The notes: generated from the sequence alone by a model not told the origin. Numbered from the stretch's first letter, positions 12,538-24,360 are shown. The stretch: 64,000 nucleotides of DNA from Hanleya hanleyi (GCA_036873755.1 JAVTVY010018978.1:1-64000); one strand, 5' to 3'. Program-made: numbers and translations.

Positions 12538-12952
12538 CTCCGCCTCTCTGTTCTATGTACGGAACAACTTCTTTGGTCAGGAGAAATGTGGCTTTGACGT
12601 TCACCTCGAAAATCCTGTCCCAGGCTGACTCTGATGTATCTAATATCGGCCCCATCACTGGATTGAAGGCAGCATTCGACACAAGAATGTCCACCCCACC
12701 AAACCGTTGAAGTGTCTGTTGTATGAGGTATTTTCTGTCTTCAGTTTTGGTCACGTGACAGACAACGCCCTCCACCTGCAGGTTCTCTGCCCTCAGGGCC
12801 TTGACAGCCTTGTCTAAATTGGTCTGTTTCCTACTGGTCACCATCACCTTAGCACCATCTTGTCCCAGACGACGAGCTATGGCCAGACCTATTCCGTCAG
12901 TGGATGCCGTAACAATGGCTACTTTGCCGACTAGTTTACCCGCTCTGTTCAT
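12538..12952 (-). CDS. DHRS4: DHRS4-like short-chain dehydrogenase/reductase, first exon
   Basis: Translation from ATG 12952 gives about 138 residues very similar to the N-terminal half of DHRS4, an NADP(H)-dependent carbonyl/retinal reductase of peroxisomes and mitochondria. Visible are the Rossmann cofactor site TASTDGIGLAIARRL (residues 15-29), SRKQTNLDKAVKAL, the structural LVSNAAFNP (about residue 90) and the NVKATF helix. EQRGGG precedes a likely donor GGAG|GTTACA at 12537. The catalytic Ser and Tyr-x3-Lys lie in later exons, which I could not find on the reverse strand between 1 and 5 kb. They may lie outside the window, beyond the LINE, or be lost. Human DHRS4 splits this region over several exons, so a single exon here suggests intron loss or lineage-specific structure. 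It could also be a truncated copy, but the frame is clean. Confidence 0.75.
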
Positions 12953-14693
12953 ATTGTTGTTGGTATCCTCTCTCTTCAGTCGGAATCCTGAATTACGTAT
13001 GCTTTACATAACACAGTTAATTATATAGGCCAAATGTGCGTGAGGCTATGAAGGAGAGGCCTCTGGATTGTCTATCATTGCCTTCTTGCAAGCTAATATA
13101 TATCTCTTGGAGTTACCTCCCCTGAATGACAATGCCAAAACTCAGCAGGAGAACAAGATGGCATGATCATGATATCTTTGATATCTGAGTTCATCGAGAT
13201 TGTAAGAGGCAGTTATTTTAACCCACTGTTCGCAAGGCAAACAATCGATAGTGATCATCTAAGCGGTATACTCTCCGCTCTTGAAGGTATAGAAGTGTTA
13301 TCTCAGGGTGAAATTGGATGATTCCGCTCTAAATGCGTATTTTGTGGCGTGCATTTCTTTATTTTCTTATTTTCTTTTTTCATCGCACGGAACAACCCAA
13401 TAACTATAGAACACATCAAGATGCCGATCCAAAGCGTGTGATTGTTAGTACCCGAATAGGTGCTGAAAAAACATGCTGCGCTGTTGTACCTCGATTTCTG
13501 ATATCATGTATATCCGTTTAATCGTAGTTTGCTATATGTTTATACCTCTAAATGCAACATATATGCCAGATAGTCTAACCGGCTAAAGTAAAAACAGTCC
13601 ACCACTTCTTAGTTGAATTTTGTGGAACTTTCACCTAAAACGCGCGTGTACAGGTTGTGAGGAACAGAAACTTTCACACTTTATTTACTTGAATGACGAA
13701 ACTATGGTGTATACGAGTATGATTCTTGTGTGTATACAACCACCAACAACACACCAACAACACACTTTATTATAAAATAATAGTTTGAGACTTTTTCCAG
13801 GTATCACAAATCACAACCCGGTAGAATGATGACGCTGAGCAGAACCTTTTATACCTCCAAGAACGAGCGAGTAACCCTAGAGGTGGACTATCGATTGTAT
13901 GCCGTGATAGGGTTGGTTGTAGAAGCCCTTAACATCGCAGCAATGGTGGAAAGTTGTATTCGCGGATTAATCATTCAGTAAAACAATCAATCCTCAATCA
14001 AATTAATAATTTATTCTGGAAATCCTTGAAACTTCAACCTGGGCATACTTCTAAATAATCTGCACGATAGTGTGTGCGGTCATCTGAATGGTTGGCTGGC
14101 GGTCCGTAGGAATCAGAGAGTCCGCCACGATCGTTTTTACTCCTCAGCCCTACTGGCTAAGGAGTATTGTTATGGCCCTGGGGGTGTGTCTGTCCGAGCC
14201 GTATCTCGGTAACTATTGCAAGGAAGTTCATGAAACTTACAGGTTATGACCCTTTTATTTTATACTTGTGCCGGTGATTAATTGTTTGTTTTTATAATTT
14301 ATTTTATTTTTTACTACCGTTTTCCAGTCTTCTAAAAGGGGATCTTCAAGTATGCATACATTAGCCCTACTTTTATACTGATTTACATACTCTTATTAGC
14401 ATGTAGCATGTAAACTGACACAAAAGGTACCTGTTGGTCTTGGTGCATCTTGTCATGCTTTTCAATAAAGGCCAATACTGGCTTTGATATAGCTGCCCTA
14501 TCGATACTCAAAAGTTATTGTAATAGCTTTAACTTGATTATCATGAGTAATCAGTTCTAATCTCTTCCTGATGCTATCCATGATGTTTATCATTTTACGC
14601 AGGGAGTCAAGTTCTGTCTGTTTGATTACTCAAACTTGTTGCAAGCCGCATCTGGCTTCCATAACTTTCCGACTGAAGGACGTCTTTGGTCCG
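12953..14693. other. Non-coding stretch upstream of the DHRS4-like exon
   Basis: No convincing gene. Positions 14125-14260 (GTGTGTCTGTCCGAGCCG, TATCTCGGTAAC) resemble a dispersed repeat type also hinted at near 45.65 kb (TCCGTCCGTACGTCCG). A purine/pyrimidine-biased CACCAACAACAC tract lies at 13740-13765. Confidence 0.5.
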
Positions 14694-15072
14694 TGTAACA
14701 CTTGACAATTCAGCTTTCCATCTTCCAAATTGAAAGTAGAAAGATGGAAAGCTCTACATCGCTCCCGTATTCGAGTTTTCCATCTCGCAAAAGTGAAAGT
14801 AGAAAGATGGAAAGCTCTACATCGCTCCCGTGTTCGAGCTTTCCGTCTCGCAAAGTTGAAAGCTGAAAGATGGAAAGCTCTACATCGCTCTCGTATTCGA
14901 GCTTTCTATCTCGCAAAATTGAAAGTAGAAAGATGGAAATCTCAGCATCGCTCCCGTATTCCAGCTTTCCAAAATGAGTTTATGTCATATAGAAATACGA
15001 GAGCGATACTTTATTAAAATTGATCTGGTTTCTCCAAACTTACAACATTTGCATTTACGACAAATGTGTGCG
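14694..15072 (-). repeat. Hairpin minisatellite element, inverted short copy (about 4 units)
   Basis: Reverse-complement copy of the element at 25.44-26.27 kb. About four 63-bp units (14715-14965) are flanked by the same left (TGTAACACTTGACAATTC) and right (GATCTGGTTTCTCCAAAC, GTGTGCGTGTAA) sequences in opposite orientation. Each unit can form a stem of about 12 bp (GATGGAAAGCTC with GAGCTTTCCATC). Confidence 0.85.
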
Positions 15073-15245
15073 TGTAAATTTTCAATTTTCAATTTTGTTC
15101 AATTTTTGTTTTTCGTTTTCGGTTTCTGAAAATCAAAAATTGAAATTTGACATTCAATTTTCAATTTCCTTTTTCGTTTTACTTCGCCCAAAAATGAAAA
15201 TCAAATATTGAAAAATTGCCTCGACTTGTCCGTTTTTCGTTTTTT
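15073..15245. repeat. AT-rich self-complementary stretch
   Basis: Alternating TTTTCAATTTTC and GAAAATCAAAAATTG runs that can fold back. It replaces the CGGAAAACGG-type sequence that follows the same boundary in the 25.4-kb copy. Confidence 0.5.
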
Positions 15246-16972
15246 GATTTTAACTTTGACGTATCAATGTTAAGTTCGCACGTGAAAGGGTTATGATGTA
15301 GCTTCCGGTACGACGAGTAGAATAGAAAACGCAAATCGTGTCGCATAAGAGGTTTGGAGCGTGAGAGGCATATGACCCACCAGGCCATCCTCGGGAGCCA
15401 GTGTATCGATCGATTTGTTAGGGTATCTAACACTGCCTTGGTTAGTTGCCCACGGTAGTTCTAGATAAAATAGATCAAGGGGTATCCTCTAAATCAAACC
15501 AATTAGTGAACAGACCCAGCTAGCTCATTACGCCAATCCACTGCACGGTTTGAGATGTGACATCGCTGGCATAACTTTGATGTCAGGCTGAAATCGACAT
15601 CGAGAGTCAAAGCAAAAACCACCGGCTTGGGATACCGACATGCTAATTCAAAATAACCTCGGAGGATGAAATGTTCGAGATTGAGGCAACGACTCAAGAA
15701 TTCACTCGAATCACCAAAAATGTCCAGGTAAACCATTCACGATTTACTTGGACTTGTGAAGATGCACAAGACCGGTCTCGACAGGTGGCATCCCGCTGTA
15801 CTCATTGGTTATTGGCATTGAGATTTTCTCATTTCTAAAAATAGATGTTTAGAGCACTATAAAAGCGAACGGCATTCATGAACACAACCGCTATTTGTTA
15901 TTGATTTAAAATATAGTACTTATAAAGATACCAACAAAGATGTAATACCAATAAGAGTAAGCATCGCTGTGATGAGCCGCGAAATCCGTATATGGCATAT
16001 GGCTGCGCGGCTCAGGGTTGAAATTTCACAGGCAGGGCTCAAACCTAGATAACTCGTATTCAACTCATTATCAAAATATTTCGCCATTCACATATCTTAT
16101 TGAATGTTAACTACATGAACCAACTGAACACATATTTGTGTGGAGATAAGTAGGCCACGGCTTTTATTCAGTTCTGGGAAAGATTTTCATGAAAGCAAAT
16201 CACACATGGCCCTCAAATGGCAACATATGAGGACAAAGCAAACCAAGGCTAAACAAATCATGCTAAATACATGTATACAAAGTATACCCACATGGGAAAT
16301 ATCTCTGTCCAACCAACAAACTCCCATGGCTACATAGAAGCTTGACATGAGATATATACGATCCCCCAATCCCCTGGGCAACCTAGCGGATCAGAACCCT
16401 TTCCAATGGCTACAAAGGAAAGCACAATTAGCATATGCAAATTAGCCTATAGTATAAATCCAACAATATTTGCCCCATGAAAATATCGCCACACAGACAT
16501 CTCTAAGGATGACTGTCCCAAGCAACAGAACAAAACCGTGGCCATGTACTCTGAATTCATGTCAATGCGATTGACTGTCTAATATGTTCGCAGTCTCCGA
16601 TTTACCCAAGTAGAATATGTTGCGATAATCGACTCTGATGGCATACATGGAATGATAGACTTCAATAGTCAGCAGGTGGAAAATAGCGGACTCCCCTCTG
16701 GAACCCACAATCCAAACTGTGGTGCTGTGTCTCTGAGATATATCTACAAAAGACTTGGCATGTGTAGTAACAGGCCTTCAGCTAGAAGCTACATGCATGA
16801 TTTTGCATGAGGTTCTGAGAAACACTAGTTTCCAAAGTAAAATTTGAAAAGTTGAAGATTATCACATCTCAGGTGTACTTACAACACCTTGAAAATTAGG
16901 GAATTTAATTCTAGATGAAAGCCTGTATATTAATCAACAATTCAAACATACATGTATGCAATCTATCAACAT
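15246..16972. other. No recognisable gene
   Basis: AT-rich sequence. A TATAAAAGCG motif at 15858-15867 resembles the promoters of the virus-like genes, but no open frame follows it. The right part is probably the 3' flank of the tyrosine-recombinase retrotransposon. Confidence 0.45.
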
Positions 16973-17938
16973 CTAAGTTGCCCCACAATGGAGAGGCTGG
17001 TTATGAGCAATTATATGGTACTGGGCAGGTATGCGTATATACCTCTGGTAGGCACCAGACTTCCATCTACCAAGCTGTTGGATTATCTCCCCTGGCACAC
17101 CCTTTGCAGCTAAGTCTGAAGCATGGCCAATCCTAAAGCAATGAGTATTAAATCGGTGAGACTGGCAATTCAGGAATGCCAGTGATTTTTTCAGTACTGC
17201 CGCAAACTGATACCGAGTCAATGGGGAGCCATCAAAATGCAACAGGAATTGCTCACCTTTAACATGCCTACGTATGTCCATAAACTGAGCTACAGCATCA
17301 AGCGGACAAGCTTCACCACCCCCTGGGATTGCCAACCTTATACCTTTACCCAACTGATCTGTCTTAGAAAACCGAATTGTCAAGTCAATAACCCCAGCCA
17401 CAAAATCAATATGCACATCTTGGATTCCCAGTGCCCTATGGCTATGCGCTGCTCGGTTATCCGAGGCCAATTCACTCACACGCAGAAGACCAAAATATGC
17501 TAGAAGATAAGATGCTCTAAACAGTAAACATTCAAATTCTGACTTGCACACAAACGGAAGTACCCGAATTATGCCATGGAGAAGGGGTAAAGTGATGGGT
17601 AACCTCTGATCCAATTGACTACTTGTACGCTTCATCCCTTCAAGTAATTTGCGTATTATAAAATTCTGGGTTGGATCAGCATGCATGAAAAGCTTATGTT
17701 TATAAGCTATACCAGCCATATATGTGCTCACAGTTGAATGGGAATAATCCTGTCTGGAAAGATGTGCAATGTATTGTAGGAGCTGACTGACAGGGCTTGG
17801 CCATATGGGGGTCAGACCTGCACTAAATCTAAATTTCTCAAGGGAGGTAACACCTGCATCATAGGTAGCAAGTGTTCTTGGAGACATTGAGTTCTGCAAT
17901 AGCATACAAGCTTCATCTGCTAAACCGTCCAAAGCCAC
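16973..17938 (-). CDS. Tyrosine recombinase of the YR retrotransposon
   Basis: Open frame of 321 residues. An N-terminal SAM-like core-binding half (residues 1-115: SPRTLATYDAGVTSLEKF, QYIAHLSRQDYSHSTVSTY) is followed by the catalytic half. The first Arg lies in LLRVSEL (about residue 153), the HxxR box is HCFRIGHAS (about 266), the His/Trp box is LGRWKSG (about 288), and the nucleophile is the Tyr of AYQRYIR. All key residues are present. The enzyme would integrate the circular cDNA by site-specific recombination without a target-site duplication. The start ATG overlaps the end of the RT/RNase H frame, as is common in this group. Confidence 0.88.
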   Translation of the reverse strand: MALDGLADEACMLLQNSMSPRTLATYDAGVTSLEKFRFSAGLTPIWPSPVSQLLQYIAHLSRQDYSHSTVSTYMAGIAYKHKLFMHADPTQNFIIRKLLEGMKRTSSQLDQRLPITLPLLHGIIRVLPFVCKSEFECLLFRASYLLAYFGLLRVSELASDNRAAHSHRALGIQDVHIDFVAGVIDLTIRFSKTDQLGKGIRLAIPGGGEACPLDAVAQFMDIRRHVKGEQFLLHFDGSPLTRYQFAAVLKKSLAFLNCQSHRFNTHCFRIGHASDLAAKGVPGEIIQQLGRWKSGAYQRYIRIPAQYHIIAHNQPLHCGAT

Positions 17939-19572
17939 TCCGGTATAGGGGTAGGCAACTTCTCGGCCTGCGGCGCCAACCGATGGAATCTGTCCCGCTG
18001 AAATCGTGAAATAGAATCCGCTATTTTATTAATTGACCCACTTACGTGCTTGGACTTGAACAAAATATTGTTCCTCAAACAAGCCAATACTAAGATACGC
18101 ACTAGCTTCATCACCCGTGTAGAAGAACTGGTCTGTTTGTTCACTACAGTCACCACTGCCTGGTTATCTGACCTGAAAATAATTCTTTTATGCTGCAAGT
18201 AACACCCCCATATTTCAACAGCTGCCACAATAGGGAACAATTCTAGGAAAGTAATGTCCTTTGTAATCCCTGAGGTGTACCATTCTGTAGGCCATGAGGC
18301 AAAGGCCCATCTACCCTCAAAATATGCCCCCATGCCACAACTACCAGCGGCATCAGTAAATAATTGAATGTTGTCATTGGATAGCCAGAGCTGGTCAAGG
18401 AACACGCTCACACCATTACAGTGTACTAGAAATTTTAGCCACATTTCTAAATCAGCTTTCATTTCTGATGTCACCCTAATATGATAATGGGACAGATGTA
18501 CTCCCATGGTAGCATTGATCAGACGCCTGCAAAATGCTCGACCTGGTGCTATAGCCCTACAGGCAAAGTTAAGCAGGCCAATGGCTGACTGTAATTCCTT
18601 CAAGGTGACTTTGCGGAGTCTTATGATGTGTACTATACGGTCATGAAGCTCTCTCAGCTTATCCATGGGGATTCTGATGACCATATCGTTTGAATCAAAT
18701 ACCAGACCAAGGTAGGGCAATGAAGTACATGGCCCGACCTTTTTATCCTCTGCCCTAGGAACACCTAGATCATCACATACATGCTCGAATGTCTCTACTA
18801 AAAATTGGCAGACTGGAGACCGTGGTGCACCAAGGAATAGATAATCATCCACGTAATGCAAAACAGTCTCCAACCCAGCCTCTTTCTTAACGCACCATTC
18901 TATGAAAGTACTAAACCGCTCGAATGTGGCACATGAGATAGCGCAACCCATTGGCATGGTTTTGAAAAAATAAAAGTCTTTTCGAAACTTGAAACCTAAC
19001 TGGTCAAAATCCCCCGGATTTACAGGGAGCAAACAAAAGGCTGATTTTATATCTGCTTTGGCGAGCAGTGCCCCTTTCCCCAACTGTTGTATAATCCTTA
19101 CTGCATCATCTACCTTAGAGTAGCTTACAGAGCACAAATCCCGATCCACAAAATTGTTAACCGAGGTTCCTGCGCCTTTAGGATAAGATAGGTGATGTAT
19201 TAAGCGATATTCCCCTGGTGCTTTTTTCGGTACCAAACCCAATGGTGACACCCTCAAAGTAGAAATAGGACGATAACTGAAGGGACCAGCAACTCTCCCC
19301 AAATGTACCTCCTTCTTCTCAGCCACTATGCTCTCTGCTAAATTAACAGACTTCAAATTTCGGGCATCCGTAGCTATATGGGGTCCGGAGTAGTGCAGCG
19401 AGAATCCCTCTCTGAACCCATTTTCGAGGATAAGCTTATCTGCTGTATTAGGGTAGTTTTGCAGCCAGAAACATAACCTATGTAGTTTTACTGGAGTTGG
19501 AGCCAACGTAAATATGTCACCATTTACAGAATTTAAGGCATCATCATCTGTGTTAGGCACATTCTGTGACAA
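17920..19572 (-). CDS. Reverse transcriptase and RNase H of the YR retrotransposon
   Basis: Open frame of 550 residues. RT motifs in order: RVSPLGLVPKK and EYRLIHHLSYP (about residues 107-131), LAKADIKSAFCLLPV (first catalytic Asp), MPMGCAISCATFERF, and YVDDYLFLG (about residue 241, catalytic pair). RNase H follows: LFTDAAGSCGMGAYF, FLELFPIVAAVEIW, FRSDNQAVVTVV and a final IADSISRF, so the acidic residues are all present. It copies element RNA into DNA. The frame differs from gag and from the recombinase. Only 34 nt separate it from the gag stop, so translation probably depends on reinitiation or frameshifting. Confidence 0.9.
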   Translation of the reverse strand: MSQNVPNTDDDALNSVNGDIFTLAPTPVKLHRLCFWLQNYPNTADKLILENGFREGFSLHYSGPHIATDARNLKSVNLAESIVAEKKEVHLGRVAGPFSYRPISTLRVSPLGLVPKKAPGEYRLIHHLSYPKGAGTSVNNFVDRDLCSVSYSKVDDAVRIIQQLGKGALLAKADIKSAFCLLPVNPGDFDQLGFKFRKDFYFFKTMPMGCAISCATFERFSTFIEWCVKKEAGLETVLHYVDDYLFLGAPRSPVCQFLVETFEHVCDDLGVPRAEDKKVGPCTSLPYLGLVFDSNDMVIRIPMDKLRELHDRIVHIIRLRKVTLKELQSAIGLLNFACRAIAPGRAFCRRLINATMGVHLSHYHIRVTSEMKADLEMWLKFLVHCNGVSVFLDQLWLSNDNIQLFTDAAGSCGMGAYFEGRWAFASWPTEWYTSGITKDITFLELFPIVAAVEIWGCYLQHKRIIFRSDNQAVVTVVNKQTSSSTRVMKLVRILVLACLRNNILFKSKHVSGSINKIADSISRFQRDRFHRLAPQAEKLPTPIPEWLWTV

Positions 19573-19606
19573 TCTAACTATAACTGCCCCCTCTGCCTTA
19601 AGTACC

Positions 19607-21022
19607 TTACTGGTTGGAGTGGAAACCTGCTCCTGGGGGACGAAAACTGCTTTTGTTCCCCCCCTTACACATTTTCACTGAATGTGTCCCACTGCACTTC
19701 TTACAAACATGCCTATATTTACATGTAGATCTGGCACAGCCATTGCCGTTGAAGTCAAAGCAAATGAACTTTGGACCTTGTGCAGTCGAGTTCTTGTTTG
19801 TGCGAGAAGCTGCAGTGCCCCGTCCCACAAAGGCACTTGTGTTAGGCAACAAACAGGTTAGCCACAGCTCTCCATCTACAGATGCCCATGAAAGCCCAGG
19901 ATTTCTGGCCATTTTGAGTCTAAATTGGGAGTCATAGGTTCTCCAAGAAAACCCCCCTGCCCGTGCTGCCAACATCCTGACTATACTCATATATTTTAAC
20001 AGCTCTCGCGCTTTACTGTGGTGACGCTGCAGATAGATACTACAGAAAATCAAAAATGCAGAAGTCCATGACTCGACATTCTCAAATCTCTTGATTTGAG
20101 TTTTAGGCCTCAATAAAATCGGTTCACCCTCTTTGCCCCCTAGTGCTAATGAACACACTTGTTCTCTAAGCTCATGAGCTGTTTTCAACAGGAGAGGGAG
20201 CTCAATGTACTCTCCTGCTCAAATTTTAGCTTTTATTTGCTGAGGAACATGTGATTCCATTTCATCGCATGCACTTATCATGGGTGTAGGTTGGGCTGCC
20301 AAAACCGGACCCAGGCTCCAGTCCCCTATTCCTAATGACATAACAGTGGGTGTGTTGATGTTGTTGTTGTTGCTGCTGTTATCAGATACAACATCTTGCC
20401 GTACATACGAGGAAGAATTGAACGGGGGAGAACCTGATGTAACATTGTCTGCACTGGCTGACACGTGGCCTGGGAGGCCCGGACAGCTGTTTGAGAATCG
20501 ACCCATTTGATTGGCTGGGAATGGAGGCATCTGGGGAGGAGTTGACCCCGTCCCATCTTGGCTAGAAATGTTCGCGCCAGTCGGCAAACACGTGGAAGAC
20601 AAACTTGCAAAACCTGCGTTATAATTCCCCCGATTCAATCCCAAGGAAGGAAAGTGATTATTTTCCCGCAATAAACCAGAGGCATTTATGTTGTCACATA
20701 GCAAAGAGAAAACCGCCCGAGAATGGATGCCGGTCTCGTTTACGTCATGGCTAAGTGCAGGGGACATAAAATTCTGAGCAGTGGTAGCAGCATTGCCGCC
20801 AACGCTTTGGTAAAGGATACCGATACCTGACCCTCCATCCGAAGAAAGACTGGGTCCCACCGTCACACTGGCAGGTTGTGCAGGAAGGCTGGGCTGAGGT
20901 TGTGACTCGGTAGCCGTACGCCTACCGCCGGTCCCTTTCTTGGACTTTTTCGGCTTTGCCGCCATCGGGACTGTCCCATACGGAGTTTTTCTCCTGGCTG
21001 CAGCTCTCTTCGGTCTCTCCAT
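19607..21022 (-). CDS. Gag-like protein of the YR retrotransposon, one in-frame TGA
   Basis: The frame from ATG 21022 is open for 267 codons to a TGA at 20219-20221. It then continues in the same frame to 19607, so the full protein would be about 471 residues. The N-terminal part is low-complexity, Ser/Asn/Gly-rich, and starts with a basic patch (RPKRAAARRK, KPKKSKKG). The C-terminal part has a conserved helical block (ENVESWTSAFLIFCSIYLQ) and a double zinc motif: CFDFNGNGCARSTCKYRH, then CKKCSGTHSVKMC. This is the nucleocapsid-like domain typical of YR-element gag proteins. The TGA may be an inactivating mutation or a programmed readthrough stop; several copies would be needed to tell. Confidence 0.8.
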
Positions 21023-22312
21023 AGCTAAAAACCAGCCTCCACAAATTCAGGGATCGAAATGCAAAAACTCAGAATAATTATGAACGAATGCAAATTGCTG
21101 TTATGCTACCAAACTATGACTGAGTTTTAGATAGCTGCTTACAGCTGGAAACACGAGAGCAACCGGTTCACGCACGTGATAATTACATCGGGGGGCACAA
21201 CTCTACCCAATCTCCTGGCTTCGATTGCATATACCTTTCGTCTAAACGGCTGCAGGAATGATCTCTGCCCCACCGTAGTAAAAATGTAGAACGGAAGGAA
21301 CACTTCGTATGATTCGATGATATTCTATTGGTTTGTCGTTTTGATTGGCATGGATCACCAGCGCGTGATGGATAATGCATGAATGAAAGAACGTACCGGT
21401 TCTATTTTCAGGTTGTAGTCATAGATACCTACCCCTCCCATCCCCGTCATTTTTTCAATGAAAAGTCCGCCATTGTGTTGCTAAGCCGCGTCACAGCTCT
21501 GTAAATTTTGTAAAACTGCTCTACCCAAAAAGAGTTCGTTTGCGTTGGTCTTCATATAGTACCGTACTGATGTTATTCATGACATAATTGAAATATATAA
21601 TGGCATGGTTGACATAACTGCACAGTTTGAAATTAAATTATGTGACATGTTTCGCGTAATACACCGCGCGCATAATAATGTAACAGCTCATTACATTTTT
21701 GTTGCCTGTGGGTGAGATTAGATTTGGAGCTGTTTGTAAAAAGCGGAAAACGGATCGAGGCTTGGTGAATGAACTCTACCATCCTGCCAGCAATGCAACC
21801 AGGCAAGGGTAGATAACTGAGAACGATTGTGGAGTGTTATCTCCCTTATTCCAGACAAGCCACACATTTGCTCAAATTCGGATAATGTGAACTAACGGTT
21901 AGCGTTAGTTGCATTTAAGTGCGGGTGTCAAACGCTTCAACGCATCGACGCCGGAAGTTCCTTCGGGGGTTATGATTAGAGTCCCACGTATTTATTATAC
22001 TACCCTACTTTAATGAAACTCCTATGTGTATCAACCTCGTTGTTCTCCATATAATGATTTACACCTGCTGCACGAATGCGTACTCGATTCTGCAACTGCG
22101 CAGTTGGTCTATTATAATCTACCTCGAATGCCTGGCTCCAGGGATATATAATGTTGTGAAACTCCCATATCGTCCCCCCTACTGGTTTTCCATATTATGC
22201 TTCAAACCTGCAGGCTATACAACCCGATTTGCGCTTCCCATACTACTCCGCGGACCGAAAGTGACATCATAAGCCTTGCGCGTGCGCAGTTAACGAAAAT
22301 TGAACTGTGCCA
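21023..22312. other. No recognisable gene
   Basis: 5' flank of the YR retrotransposon followed by unremarkable AT-rich sequence. No motif-bearing frame is visible. Confidence 0.5.
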
Positions 22313-23615
22313 GGTTACACGGTCCGTGTATGAACCGTTAATTCAGTTTTCGTTCCAACAACGGAATCTGAAAATGGGTTTCAACCACCTTTTTCGTTTT
22401 TCGTTTTCTCAATACAAAACGGAAAACGGTTATCGGTTAATATTTGACTGTCACGGTGGACGGTTTACGAACGGTAGCATCTATCCCCGTTCAGAAACCG
22501 GTGATCGGCGTCAGGTACCTAAAATCGGTATCTACCGTTAAACCCATTTCCGTAAAACGGAATTCATCTGAAAATAGGTAGAAGTACCGTCTACCGTTTT
22601 TCATTCGACCAAACGGAAAACGAAAAACGGTTACCAGCCAGCATTTCCGTTTATCATGTTCCAGCTTCATCACGATAATTGGATATTTGATACCGATACC
22701 CATTTTCGTTGTACTGTTTTCAAATGGAAAATAGGAAATCGGGCTGACATACCGATTTCCAAATCGGGAAACGGGAATAGTTCCTTTGGGGAAAAGGGAA
22801 CAATAGTCGTTTTTTGTATACTCCGTTAATTCAATTTTCATTCCAACAACGGAATCTGAAAATGAGTTTCATCCACATTTTTCGTTTTTCATTCGATCAA
22901 ACGGAAAACGAAAAACGGTTACCGGTCAGCATTTCCGTTTATCATGTTCCAGCTCCATCATGGTAATTGGACATTTTATGCCTGTTCCTATATTTTCGTT
23001 GTACTTTTTTCAAATGACAAATAGCAAATCGGGAAGACACACCCATTTCCAAATCGAGAAACAGGAACAGAATTCAAGAAAGCTGTATAGCTGTGGTAAA
23101 AAAATCAAACCACATACCGTTTGACTGGATTAAAAAATTCAGCCACATTTATACGCACATAAGGGGCCTTGTTAACAATGGGCTGCTATCTTTATCTGGA
23201 CTAACACGACGATATACCTTGCTTCCCATGCTCCCCACAACACCCCTCCCCCAATCTGGGGTCTTTGTCTGTGTGGGTAATTGAACCGGACTGCCGTAGA
23301 CGCATTCTAGTGTATTTCCGAGAAATAAACCAATATGTTTGACATATTTTGTTGTATCTCACAACATTTGTTTTATTAAATATTCGCCGTATATATCATT
23401 CCAATCAAAAGGTTTCTTAAGCTTTAATGTTTTTCCTCAACAGTTCAGCTTATTCAGCAAATGAACAATGCCCCTTAAGTTTATAAATGAAAATTAAAAT
23501 CTGCATTTATTACAGGTGTTTTCGCTTTTCTTTTTCTCTGCCTCTTTTTGTGTGTGTGTATTTTTAGTTTTTTTTTTCTCTGAAAATATTGGGGGGCGGG
23601 GGTGGCACCGGTTCA

Positions 23616-23743
23616 TACTCCATGTAAGGATCACGAGACAATGCATACAATAGCCAAGTCTGGGGACAACAATGTGTCTAGACTAGAGCCTTTTCATGCG
23701 CACAAAGACTCAGACAATCGCTTTCTACATGAAGTATCTACCG
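23616..23743 (+). repeat. Dispersed repeat A, copy 1
   Basis: About 130 bp running from TACTCCATGTAAGGATCACG to AAGTATCTACCG, closely repeated in the same orientation at 57365-57497. It carries no gene. Confidence 0.85.
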
Positions 23744-24144
23744 TGGCACCCCGATCCCTCACCCCATCTTCCGCCGTCCCTGGCGGTTCATGCTTGTCCC
23801 TGTGTATGAGCGACGGAAAAGATACGAGTGTATCGTCAAGGGACATGTCTTATCGCCTGCCTCAAGATGTCGGATCGTAATGGATATATTCTATTTAGAG
23901 GCGAAAAGCGTTTTATGTTACATGACTCAGACATGTTTTCCCATAAAACTGAGCGAATATTAAAGCAAGGAGATACTTTAAGTATATGGTTCAACGTCAT
24001 GCAAGAAATAATAGGTATCAGTTGAATATTCAAATGAATATGATTGACTCATTTTAATTGACTTATTATATTTAGCGCATGTACACTATCAATTTTGCAT
24101 CCTCGAATTACACAATTATATGACAGTTATTTAATGTCTTCTCC

Positions 24145-24360
24145 ATCATACACTGCGAAAAAAATTGTGTTAAAGCCATTTTAGCACCAGAATTGTGTTG
24201 AAAATAACACAAATTGTGTAAAAATCAACACTAATTTGTATTCAACTCAACACAATTTTGTGCTGATATATTAAGTTTAACACAAAAACCATGTTGATTT
24301 CAACACAAAACATTTTGTGTTGAAGCCATTTTAGCACAAAATTGTGTTAAAACAACACAA
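24145..24360. repeat. AACACAATTGTGTT-type palindromic repeat
   Basis: Dense alternation of AACACAA and TTGTGTT words, including CCATTTTAGCAC twice, giving a stretch that can fold on itself. It resembles a MITE or degenerate tandem hairpin array. Confidence 0.65.

Larger units (their letters stand above)
16973..21022 (-). mobile_element. Tyrosine-recombinase retrotransposon (Ngaro/DIRS group) without methyltransferase
   Basis: Three coding blocks in the order gag, RT/RNase H and tyrosine recombinase lie on the reverse strand, the last two overlapping by 19 nt. The order and the lack of integrase, protease and methyltransferase domains fit YR retrotransposons of the Ngaro or PAT type rather than canonical DIRS1. 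RT/RNase H and recombinase frames are fully open, so the copy is young or still active apart from one stop in gag. Terminal repeats were not identified by eye; the coordinates given are those of the coding span only. Confidence 0.85.

Noticed and set aside
15858..15867. TATAAAAGCG promoter-like motif
   Set aside because: It matches the virus-like promoters, but no open frame, iteron or repeat unit follows within 400 bp; probably chance.
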